This document shows positions 41,206 to 48,147 of a stretch of 64,000 bases of DNA, piece after piece (positions within the stretch are counted from its first letter, which is position 1; each line of letters starts with the position of its first letter). The translations under genes and the position numbers were made by a program. The stretch spans positions 124,001 through 188,000 of the forward strand of contig NZ_JACJUG010000003.1 in NCBI RefSeq assembly GCF_014174515.1. Direction: 5' to 3'. Below the pieces are notes generated by a model. That model was not told where the DNA came from and searched no databases. It was given only the letters and a program-made list of their open reading frames with translations. The stretch comes from Mitsuaria sp. WAJ17 (GTDB lineage: Bacteria > Pseudomonadota > Gammaproteobacteria > Burkholderiales > Burkholderiaceae_C).

Positions 41206-42093
41206 TCAGTCGTGGTGGGCTTGGGTCAGGTCGTACTCCGACTCGAGCAAGGCCCAGGCCTCCTCGGCGGAATCGACGAAGTGGAAGAGCTGCTCGTCGC
41301 CCGGGCTGATCATGCCGGTCTCGATCAGCAGCTCGAAGTCGATCAGGCGCGACCAGAAATCGCGCCCGAACATCAGGATGGGCCGGCGGCGGCACTTGCC
41401 GGTCTGGATCAGGGTGAGGGCCTCGAAGAGTTCATCGAGGGTGCCGAAGCCGCCGGGGAAGCACACCAGCGCTACCGAGCGCATCAGGAAGTGCATCTTG
41501 CGCAGCGCGAAGTAGTGGAAGCGGAAGCACAGCTCCGGCGTGATGTAGGGGTTGGGGTGCTGCTCGTGGGGCAGCACGATGTTCAGGCCGATGCTCTTGC
41601 CGCCCACTTCATGCGCGCCGCGGTTGCCCGCCTCCATGATGCCGGGACCGCCGCCTGTCACCACGTAGATGGGGTTGCCGCGCGCCAGGCTCTCGCGGGT
41701 GACGATGCCGGCGAAGCGGCGCGCCTCTTCGTAGTAGCGGCTCATCTGCAGCTGCATCTGGGCGCGCTTCAGCGTGGCGGCATCGCCCAGGGCCTGGGCC
41801 TCGGCCACGCGGACCTCGGCGCTGGACTGGTCCGGGATGCGGGCGCTGCCGAACATCACGATGGTGGACTTGATGCCCTGCTCCTGCTGCACCAGCTCGG
41901 GCTTGAGCAGCTCCAGCTGCATGCGCACCGGACGCAGCTCCTCGCGCAGCATGAAGTCGTCGTCGGTGAAGGCCAGGCGGTAGGCGCTGTTGGGGCCGTC
42001 GTAGTCCGGTGTTGGGCGCGCCTGGGCCAGGCGGGCTTCGTCCTTGGCCGAGGGGAAATTGCGGGCGGTCAGCTTGTTCTTGTGCTTGCTCAT
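41206..42093 (-). CDS. LOG-family (lysine decarboxylase-like) nucleotide phosphoribohydrolase
   Basis: The 295-residue cytoplasmic protein has the LOG signature PGGFGTLDE and the preceding GGGPGIMEAGNRGAHEVGG loop. These are typical of proteins once annotated as lysine decarboxylases and now known in several cases to cleave nucleoside 5'-monophosphates. An N-terminal extension of about 75 residues (KLTARNFPSAKDEARLAQ) precedes the Rossmann core. The actual substrate is unknown. arginase follows 19 bases downstream on the same strand. Confidence 0.87.
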   Translation of the reverse strand: MSKHKNKLTARNFPSAKDEARLAQARPTPDYDGPNSAYRLAFTDDDFMLREELRPVRMQLELLKPELVQQEQGIKSTIVMFGSARIPDQSSAEVRVAEAQALGDAATLKRAQMQLQMSRYYEEARRFAGIVTRESLARGNPIYVVTGGGPGIMEAGNRGAHEVGGKSIGLNIVLPHEQHPNPYITPELCFRFHYFALRKMHFLMRSVALVCFPGGFGTLDELFEALTLIQTGKCRRRPILMFGRDFWSRLIDFELLIETGMISPGDEQLFHFVDSAEEAWALLESEYDLTQAHHD

Positions 42094-42198
42094 GCGGTGT
42101 CCCGGTGGGGCGGCGCGGGCCGAACTGTAGTGCAGTCGCTGAGAAATGTTATTTCCTCATTTGGCGCCGATGGTTGAATTTATTGTGCCTAGGATGGG

Positions 42199-42948
42199 TT
42201 ATGCGGTGCCGCAGCAGCGGCATTCGGGGTCACGCTGCAAGAGAATCTCGCTCCAACGCATCTGGCGCGCGTCCAGCATCTGCAGGCGGCCGGCCAGGGT
42301 GGCGGGCATGCCGGCCAGCAGCTTCAACGCCTCTGCCGCCTGCTGGCTGCCGATGATGCCCACCAGGGGAGCGAACACGCCCATGACGGCGCAGCGCACC
42401 TCCTCGAACTGAGCGTCCGGCGGGAACACGCAGGCGTAGCAGGGCGTTTGCCCGGACCGGCTGTCGTAGACGCTGATCTGCCCGTCAAAACCCACCGCTG
42501 CGCCCGAGACCAGGGGCTTGCGGTGCCGCACGCAGGCGGCGTTGACGGCATGGCGGGTGGCGAAGTTGTCCGAGCAGTCCAGTACTACGTCGGCCGACTG
42601 CACCAGGGCGTCCAGACGGGCGGCGTCCACCTTCTCCTGCAGAGGCTGGACATTCAGCTCGGGGTTGATCGCCCTGAGCGTCAGGGCGGCGGACTCGACC
42701 TTGGGCTGGCCGATGCGGTCCTGGCGGTGAACGATCTGGCGCTGCAGATTGGTGAGGTCCACGGTGTCGTGGTCTACCAGGGTCAGGGTGCCGACGCCGG
42801 CGGTGGCCAGGTACAGCGCGACCGGGGAGCCCAGACCGCCGGCACCGATCACCAGCGCATGGCCGGAAAGGATCCGTGCCTGCCCCTCGACGCCGATCTC
42901 GTCGAGCAGGATGTGCCGCGAATAGCGCAGCAGCTGTTCGTCATTCAT
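42199..42948 (-). CDS. moeB: Molybdopterin-synthase adenylyltransferase / ThiF-family enzyme
   Basis: The 249-residue E1-like protein has GAGGLGSPVALYLATAGVGTLTLVDHDTV, NLQRQI and DCSDNFATRHAVN. Zinc-binding cysteine pairs appear in CYACVFPP and the C-terminal CRCCG, and PLVGIIGSQQAAEALKLL lies between. MoeB activates the MoaD C-terminus for sulfur transfer; ThiF and HesA are close relatives, and no moaD, moaE or thiS gene is nearby to settle it. The start MNDEQLLRYSRHILL is the family N-terminus and excludes a longer upstream frame. Confidence 0.9.
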   Translation of the reverse strand: MNDEQLLRYSRHILLDEIGVEGQARILSGHALVIGAGGLGSPVALYLATAGVGTLTLVDHDTVDLTNLQRQIVHRQDRIGQPKVESAALTLRAINPELNVQPLQEKVDAARLDALVQSADVVLDCSDNFATRHAVNAACVRHRKPLVSGAAVGFDGQISVYDSRSGQTPCYACVFPPDAQFEEVRCAVMGVFAPLVGIIGSQQAAEALKLLAGMPATLAGRLQMLDARQMRWSEILLQRDPECRCCGTA

Positions 42949-42987
42949 GCGGCAAGCATAGCGCTGCGCCAGGGGCGTGCCACAAAG

Positions 42988-43023
42988 AAAAAGACCCGCC
43001 GGCCGACTGGCCTGGCGGGTCTT
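42988..43023 (-). terminator. Rho-independent terminator of the ctp gene
   Basis: AAGACCCGCC and its complement form a ten-base-pair stem with inner G/C pairs. On the minus strand TTTTTCTTTG follows, a good U-tract. It lies 23 bases after the S41 peptidase stop and 40 bases before the moeB start, so it separates the two units. Confidence 0.85.
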
Positions 43024-43045
43024 CTGGCGATGGTCCGGTGGGCGC

Positions 43046-44482
43046 TTACTCGCTGGTCTTGGCCTCGGCCTTGCGTTCGGTGGCGGTCTTGGAGACGAGC
43101 ACCGGCTTGCCCTTGAGCTGGTTGAGGGCCTGCTGCAGCGGGAAGTCCTCGGCCGAGCCGAACTCGGGCAGGGGCTTGATCGAGTCCTTGTTCTTGGCGT
43201 ACTCGGCTTCCAGCTTGGCGCGGGCCTCCTCGCGGGCCTTGGCGCGGGCCTCGTCCTTGTCCTCGGGGCCGTTCTGCAGGTGCTTCTCGAGGTCGGCCTC
43301 GCGCATGCGCAGGGCAGCGAAGACATTGCCCTCGGCGGTCTCGTCCAGCATGACGTCGGGCACGATGCCCTTGGCCTGGATGGAGCGGCCGCTGGGGGTG
43401 TAGTAGCGCGCGGTGGTGATCTTCAGCGCGGTCTCCGGGCTCAACTGGCGCACGGTCTGCACCGAGCCCTTGCCGAAGGTCTGGGCGCCCATGATGACGG
43501 CGCGCTTGTGGTCCTGCAGGGCGCCGGCCACGATCTCACTGGCGGAGGCGGAGCCTTCATTGACCAGCACCACCATCGGGATGCTCTTGAGGGATTCGGG
43601 CAGCTTCTTCAGCGGGTCGTTGCTGCCGCGACGCTGGTAATACTCGGGGCTGGCCTTGAAGCTGGCCTTGGACTCGGCGATCTGGCCATTGGTCGAGACC
43701 ACCTCGACGTCCCGGGGCAGGAAGGCCGCCGACACCGCCACGGCGCCTTCCAGCAGGCCGCCCGGGTCATTGCGCAGGTCCAGCACCAGGCCCTTGAGCT
43801 TGGGGTCCTGCTTGTAGATTTCCTCGAGCTTCTTGACGAAGTCGTCCACCGTGCGGTCCTGGAACTGGCTCAGGCGCAGCCATGCGTAGCCGGGCTCGAT
43901 GACCTTGCCGCGCACGCTGACGACCTTGATCTCCTCGCGCACGATGGTCACGGGGAAGGAGCGGTTCTCCAGCTTGCGGAAGATGGTCAGCTGAACCTTG
44001 GTGGCCGGCTCGCCGCGCATGCGCTTGACGGCCTGGTCCAGGGTGAGGCCCTTGACGGCGGTGTCGTCAATGCGGGTGATCAGGTCGCCGCTCTTGAGGC
44101 CGGCGCGGAAGGCGGGCGAGCCCTCGATGGGGGAGACGATCTTGACCAGGCCGTCTTCCATGCCGATTTCGATGCCCACGCCAACGAAGCGGCCAGTGGT
44201 GCCTTCACGGAATTCCTTGAAGCTCTTCTTGTCGAAGAACTGCGAATGTGGGTCCAGGCCGGAGACCATGCCGGCGATGGCGTCGTTGATCAGCTTTTTC
44301 TCATCGACGGGCTCGACGTAATCAGACTTGACCATGCCGAACACGGCGGCCAGCTGCTGCATCTCCTCCAGGGGCAGCGGCGAGAGGCTGCTCCGTGCGT
44401 TCGCCTGCAACTGCATGGTGGTCAATGCACCTGCCACGGCCCCCAGGGCCACCCATCCGGCGACTTTCAGTTTGGCACTCAT
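43046..44482 (-). CDS. S41 C-terminal processing protease (CtpA/CtpB type)
   Basis: The 478-residue exported protease has an N-terminal signal-anchor (VAGWVALGAVAGALTTMQLQA) and a PDZ domain (about 95-180, FVGVGIEIGMEDGLVKIVSPIEGSPA). The S41 core follows: GYAWLRLSQFQDRT, DLRNDPGGLLEGAV, the catalytic Ser in GSASASEI (around 313) and Lys338 in TFGKGS. A charged, helical tail (EDKDEARAKAREEARAKLE) may recruit a partner or adaptor. It acts in the periplasm on cell-wall or membrane-associated proteins. The start at 44482 puts the anchor at the N-terminus. Confidence 0.94.
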   Translation of the reverse strand: MSAKLKVAGWVALGAVAGALTTMQLQANARSSLSPLPLEEMQQLAAVFGMVKSDYVEPVDEKKLINDAIAGMVSGLDPHSQFFDKKSFKEFREGTTGRFVGVGIEIGMEDGLVKIVSPIEGSPAFRAGLKSGDLITRIDDTAVKGLTLDQAVKRMRGEPATKVQLTIFRKLENRSFPVTIVREEIKVVSVRGKVIEPGYAWLRLSQFQDRTVDDFVKKLEEIYKQDPKLKGLVLDLRNDPGGLLEGAVAVSAAFLPRDVEVVSTNGQIAESKASFKASPEYYQRRGSNDPLKKLPESLKSIPMVVLVNEGSASASEIVAGALQDHKRAVIMGAQTFGKGSVQTVRQLSPETALKITTARYYTPSGRSIQAKGIVPDVMLDETAEGNVFAALRMREADLEKHLQNGPEDKDEARAKAREEARAKLEAEYAKNKDSIKPLPEFGSAEDFPLQQALNQLKGKPVLVSKTATERKAEAKTSE

Positions 44483-44860
44483 GATGCGAGTGTTTCCTAT
44501 CGGTGAGATCCAGTCATGTCGCCGCCCCGTCGAGGGCAGCATCCCAAGTGAGGGGACGCTTCAAGTATAGGTCCCGCCCCCTGTGTCACGGCACGATGAG
44601 CGGGGCCTGAAGCGCCCAGATCAGGGGTTTATGCCGCCCCCCGCCGTGGGTTGCACGCGACGCCTGGCTGCGCCGGGGGGTGGCAGGCCGGTTCTACGGC
44701 TGGATTTCAAGCAGTTCAGGACCATCGCATGCTCCATCAGCGGCCATGAGGCGGCGGCTTGGACACCATGGTGCGCCTGGCGCAAGCACAGTGCGGAAAG
44801 TCAGGGGAGGCCAGGTGTTGCAAATCACACGGGGCGCGCGGGTGCAATGGCGGAGCACCG
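44483..44860. other. Spacer without supported gene, upstream of a degenerate acetyltransferase
   Basis: This stretch holds the ctp promoter region (minus strand) near 44500-44580 and GC-rich sequence with several short open frames in both directions. None shows a recognisable protein pattern. Parts may be the lost N-terminus of the acetyltransferase relic that follows. Confidence 0.45.
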
Positions 44861-45210
44861 CTGACGGCAGCGGCGGCAAGGGCGCGGCTGGATGCCGGGC
44901 TGCGAGTCTGGGAGACGCAGGGCTTGGGCTTGGGCATGGGGGTGATCCGTCATGGCGACCAGCCGGTGGGGGCCTGCGGCTTCACGCAGAAGTCCGGTTG
45001 ACCCAGGGCGCTCACCCTTGTGGCTGCTGCCGGCCCATCGAGGGCAGGGCCTGGACCTCGACGCTTGCCGGGGCCGCCGTCGATCATGCCTACGCCACCT
45101 TTGGCTGGCCCAGCGTCGAGACCTGCCTGAAGGACTCCAACACCGCGGCCCGTGCGTTGACGCTGAGGCTGGATGGCATCCGGATCGGGGGGGCCCATGT
45201 TCCCGGACGG
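44861..45210 (+). pseudogene. GNAT-type acetyltransferase, broken by at least two frameshifts
   Basis: Three segments in three forward frames together read like one RimJ/RimL-type acetyltransferase. In the first frame (44861-45000) are LTAAAARARLDAGLRVWE and GVIRHGDQPVGACGF, ending at a stop. In the second (45021-45065) is WLLPAHRGQGL, the acetyl-CoA loop (RGxGL/A). In the third (45064-45192) are DHAYATFGWPSVETCLKDSN and TAARALTLRLDGIRI, the usual C-terminal helix and strand. The order and spacing match the family. Two or more indels have destroyed the frame, so it is not expected to work unless there is a sequencing error. Confidence 0.7.
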
Positions 45211-45335
45211 GCTGGCCCGAGTTCTGTTCCGGCTCAGCAGGCGTGCACGTCTCTAAGGCGTTGGTCTATTGCCGCAGCAAGTTGCAGTCGGTTGCAGGCT
45301 CGCCGTCGCTTCCGCAGTGCGGAATCCTCAGGGAT

Positions 45336-45349
45336 CCGGAAATTTCCGG
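45336..45349. repeat. 14-base perfect palindrome
   Basis: CCGGAAATTTCCGG is a perfect palindrome followed by TTTTTA and, 15 bases on, GATCCGGTGTACATTTAA. It could be a terminator-like element for the relic or part of an old mobile-element end. Nothing decides between these. Confidence 0.4.
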
Positions 45350-45555
45350 TTTTTACTGATCCGGTGTACATTTAAGGGATGCCGGACAGCGCCGCATCCC
45401 CTCAGCGGCGAGCTATTCCTCCAGTCCGGTGCGTGCGACGCCAGTCGCCCCTTTGGCCGCAGAGCTTCGGTCAACTGAGCCAAGCAGCTCACTCAGGCAA
45501 TCAACAATGCCTGCGTTTCTCAAACTGATTGATCCCCATTTCAACAGCCATTCCC

Positions 45556-45765
45556 ATGGGCCAATACGTCGTCTTGCCCTCGACACACTCGACTGACTGC
45601 GGCCGCTTCAGAGCCGCTGTTGCGGTGCGGCGGATTCAAGGTGGCGACGGCTCACCCAGAACGCACGCCCTCGACAAGACTTTCGCTTCCCGAGAAGCCG
45701 CCAAAGTCATTGCGGTCACCCAAGGGTGGTTTCAAACGCCAATGCCCAGCGCAGCGGCATTCTGA
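45556..45765 (+). CDS. Small conserved protein with YVVxPST start, unknown function
   Basis: The 69-residue product begins MGQYVVLPSTHSTDCGRFRAAVAVRR and ends with a helix (SREAAKVIAVTQGWFQ). The pattern YVVxPSTxxxDxGRF.AxVxxR, then a middle segment and an EAA helix, resembles small Burkholderiales proteins of unknown function. I rely on memory for that likeness and cannot test it here. ATG 45556 gives the family-like start; a frame opening at 45529 adds nine residues. It lies upstream of the RRM gene in the same direction. Confidence 0.55.
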   Translation: MGQYVVLPSTHSTDCGRFRAAVAVRRIQGGDGSPRTHALDKTFASREAAKVIAVTQGWFQTPMPSAAAF

Positions 45766-45869
45766 TGCGTGATCGCAAATCAATGCGATTCGTCAGGCCG
45801 CTGATGCAGATGCAAAGTCTGCTCGCACACATCGAGACGATGTGAATCAACCATCCGAAAGGTATTCAA

Positions 45870-46220
45870 ATGACCAGCAAGATTTACGTGGGAAATCTCC
45901 CTTACTCCGTCACGGACGAGACGCTCAAAAGCAACTTCTGCGAATTCGGTGAAGTCGCCTCGGCCAAGGTGTTGATGGACCAAGAGACCGGTCACTCCAA
46001 AGGCTTTGGCTTTGTGCAGATGGCAAGCGCCGAGTGTGCGCAAGCGGCCATCAAAGGTCTGAACGGCCTTTCCGTTGGGGGGCGCGCCATTGTTGTGAAC
46101 CTGGCTCGCCCTCGTGACGATCGCGGCGCGGCGAAGTTGGCTGGCCCGTCTGAATTCCGCGCAAGCAAGCGTCAAGATGTTGGCTATGGGAATGGCGGGT
46201 TCGGCGGCGGTCGCTACTGA
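45870..46220 (+). CDS. RRM-type RNA-binding protein
   Basis: The 116-residue protein has one RNA-recognition motif, with RNP2 as IYVGNL (residues 5-10) and RNP1 as KGFGFVQM (44-51). A short basic, Gly-rich tail ends GYGNGGFGGGRY. Bacterial single-RRM proteins of this kind are often cold-induced in cyanobacteria and proteobacteria, and the cold-shock gene 342 bases on is in keeping with that. GAAAGG lies just before ATG 45870. Codon use is less GC-extreme than in neighbouring operons. Confidence 0.92.
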   Translation: MTSKIYVGNLPYSVTDETLKSNFCEFGEVASAKVLMDQETGHSKGFGFVQMASAECAQAAIKGLNGLSVGGRAIVVNLARPRDDRGAAKLAGPSEFRASKRQDVGYGNGGFGGGRY

Positions 46221-46561
46221 TTCAGGAATCGAGCAGCCGTTTTCTTTTGCCTCTGCCATTGAATGCGGCGGCTAGCCTGCTCTCACGAAATCGCGAGCTA
46301 TCGTGACGATTTTCCATATTTGTTTTTAAATGCAAAGGCATGCCCCTTTTGGGAGCGGTCGAAGGTGCTGCAAATAAACTTGCACCGCTGGCGTTTTTAG
46401 GACTACTATGGCTTCGCTGATATGCACAAGACCGTCCGCTCTTAGGACTTTCCACTTAGTCCGGCGTTCTGCCAGGACCCCAGTTGAATCCCCAGAAGAT
46501 TTTCTTGGCGTCTCTTCGCTGAGTGCAATTTCGCACTTTGCAATTAAAAAAGGAAATCAAT
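46221..46561 (+). promoter_or_regulatory. 341-base AT-richer leader region of the cold-shock gene
   Basis: No gene is supported here. The region is AT-richer than its surroundings and contains TTTGTTTTTAAATGC near 46318, two copies of TTAGGACT (46398 and 46443), and a small hairpin of AGTGC with GCACT (46522-46537) about 25 bases before the start codon. AAGGA at 46550-46554 is the ribosome-binding site. By analogy with cspA genes a long, temperature-sensitive 5' leader is plausible; transcription start is unknown. Confidence 0.5.
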
Positions 46562-46774
46562 ATGACGACTCAAACTGGAACCGTGAAGTGGTTCAATGAA
46601 GGCAAGGGTTTTGGCTTCATCACGCCGGATGATGGTGGCAAGGACCTCTTTGCTCACTTCAAGGAAATTCAAGGTGGCGGCTTCAAGACGCTCAACGAGA
46701 ACCAGCGCGTGGAGTTCGAGGTGACTCAGGGCCAAAAGGGTCCGCAGGCATCACGCATTCGCTGCATGAGCTGA
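46562..46774 (+). CDS. Cold-shock protein, CspA family
   Basis: This 70-residue single cold-shock domain binds single-stranded RNA and DNA. RNP1 is KGFGFI (residues 15-20) and RNP2 DLFAHF (28-33), with the usual [14 protein letters not shown] start and [12 protein letters not shown] end. AAGGA lies seven bases before the ATG. CspA-type proteins melt RNA structure and, in E. coli, act as antiterminators. A strong terminator follows at 46822-46849 and a further gene starts 18 bases beyond it. Confidence 0.96.
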   Translation: MTTQTGTVKWFNEGKGFGFITPDDGGKDLFAHFKEIQGGGFKTLNENQRVEFEVTQGQKGPQASRIRCMS

Positions 46775-46821
46775 CCATCGCTCACCCAAGGATGCGGCCA
46801 GGCCAACTGGCTGTGTCGATG

Positions 46822-46849
46822 AAAGCGCGGCTAGGCCGCGTTTTTTTTT
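46822..46849 (+). terminator. Rho-independent terminator after the cold-shock gene
   Basis: CGCGGC and GCCGCG form a six-base-pair stem around TAG, extended by AAAG pairing with the start of a run of nine T. It is the best intrinsic terminator in the window and ends 18 bases before the next start codon. Confidence 0.9.
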
Positions 46850-46867
46850 GCCTATCTGGAGCGTGCT

Positions 46868-47878
46868 TTGAAAAACCTTCAAGAAGCCACGGAGCGAATC
46901 TGCGAACTGAAGGGCGGCCTGGTGGCATTGGATGCCTTGTTGCCTGCGGTCATTGATTCCCTCTCGGCAGCCGGGCTGCTGAGGCTGTCAGCTTCGTTCG
47001 ACGCACACGCAGAAACCGCGCGGACGCTCATGCTGCATTCAGAGATGTCAGACATCGTCCTTGCCGCATTTGAGCGAGAGGTCGCCCGACATCGTGCGGT
47101 TCTGCAGCGAGGTCTGCGGATGACGCCCGCGCCCCTGGATGTTGCTTCCATCGATCCCATGTGGCTCGCCGTGACGCCGCTGGTGGCATTTCGTGGCACA
47201 CAGCGCCTCTGCAGAAGCAGTGCCTTCTTTTATCGGAAGGGCGACGCGCTGTTCCTCGTCAGCACGCAATCAGCGTTTGCGGGGAGTTGCGGACAGCCCG
47301 TGGCTGATCGCCTCGAAATTGAGGTGGCCATGAATGCGCACGATGCCAATTTGCGGGCGCGCTGTTCACTACCACTCTTGTCGGAGGGGCGGCCACTTTG
47401 GCATGCGGTTCAAGATCAGGCCGGGCCGACCCCTGTGGCAGCACTGCCGCTTGCGAGCACGGATTTGCCAGAATCGGCGCTCATCCTCGCATTCGACGAG
47501 ACGCACATTGCAGATTTTGGTGAGGACATTGCCATCGGCGATGTGATCTCGATGGTCGGGTTTCCAGAGAGCCTTTCGCACGCGCCCCACGCTGTGCCGA
47601 TTGCAAGATCGGGTGCCATTGCATCACCCCACGCATGGGCCTTTCAGGGCCGCGCCTGTTTTTTGACGGACATGGTTTCGAGTGCCGGCTGCGGCGGTGC
47701 AGCCATCCTGCGGCGGCGAGCGATCAGTCGTTCGGCTTCGGCCCCCCTTGCTTGGCAGCTGCTCGCAATTCATTCTTGTGAACCATTGGAGGGCGCTGAG
47801 GCGGGTGCATCTGGTTCTGATGCCAGGCTTTTTCGAGCTTGGTCCGCACAGTCCCTGCGCGACCTCCAGCGGCCATGA
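46868..47878 (+). CDS. Trypsin-fold protein lacking all catalytic residues
   Basis: The 336-residue product starts at a TTG preceded by GGAG (46858-46861). Residues 1-85 are helical. From about 115 it follows the pattern of bacterial trypsin-like peptidases: SSAFFYRKGDALFLV, then PIARSGAIASPH and FLTDMVSSAGCGGAAIL. At the catalytic His the sequence reads VSTQS (Ser135), at the Asp TPVAAL (Pro189), and at the GNSGGP serine AGCGGA (Cys275). The triad is gone, so proteolysis by the usual route is unlikely; a binding or regulatory role is inferred. There is no signal peptide. GC content and codon use are lower than in neighbours. Confidence 0.75.
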   Translation: MKNLQEATERICELKGGLVALDALLPAVIDSLSAAGLLRLSASFDAHAETARTLMLHSEMSDIVLAAFEREVARHRAVLQRGLRMTPAPLDVASIDPMWLAVTPLVAFRGTQRLCRSSAFFYRKGDALFLVSTQSAFAGSCGQPVADRLEIEVAMNAHDANLRARCSLPLLSEGRPLWHAVQDQAGPTPVAALPLASTDLPESALILAFDETHIADFGEDIAIGDVISMVGFPESLSHAPHAVPIARSGAIASPHAWAFQGRACFLTDMVSSAGCGGAAILRRRAISRSASAPLAWQLLAIHSCEPLEGAEAGASGSDARLFRAWSAQSLRDLQRP

Positions 47879-47983
47879 CGCTAGACGGGTGAAAGACGCT
47901 CAAGGTGGCTGGCGGGCTGCTACCGAGTTGCGGCCGACCGAAAACTGAGCCCCCTGTGAGGGGTGCCGCCCACTTTCACAAAA

Positions 47984-48058
47984 TGGTCCCCCCGACAGGA
48001 ATCGAACCTGTATCTGCCGCTTAGGAGGCGGCCGTTCTATCCATTGAACTACGGGGAG
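47984..48058 (-). tRNA. tRNA-Arg (anticodon CCU)
   Basis: Read on the minus strand the sequence folds as a cloverleaf. Acceptor CTCCCCG pairs with CGGGGGG, the D-stem is GTTC/GAAC, the anticodon stem GCCGC/GCGGC encloses CTCCTAA, and the T-arm is ACAGGTTCGATTCCTGT. Discriminator A and an encoded CCA follow. The anticodon CCT reads AGG arginine codons. Its 3' end faces the lower-GC cold-shock region. Confidence 0.97.
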
Positions 48059-48147
48059 GACAGGCCCGCGCGCCACTGGCGGCGGCGATCTGGGCGGCGC
48101 GGATTGTCGCATGATTGAGAGGCCGGTCCGGCGAGGCCGGGGCGGCC

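Noticed and set aside
44680..45375. Single open frame of 231 codons in the ctp to cold-shock spacer
   Set aside because: Only its middle part (45064-45210) resembles a protein family, and that part completes segments in two other frames; treated as a frameshifted relic.
46408..46599. 63-codon open frame upstream of and overlapping the cold-shock gene
   Set aside because: It overlaps the cold-shock start in another frame, has no ribosome-binding site and no protein pattern; the sequence fits a leader region better.
45500..48058. Integrative element at tRNA-Arg
   Set aside because: Composition and position are suggestive, but no integrase, no direct repeat of the tRNA 3' end and no phage or plasmid genes are present.
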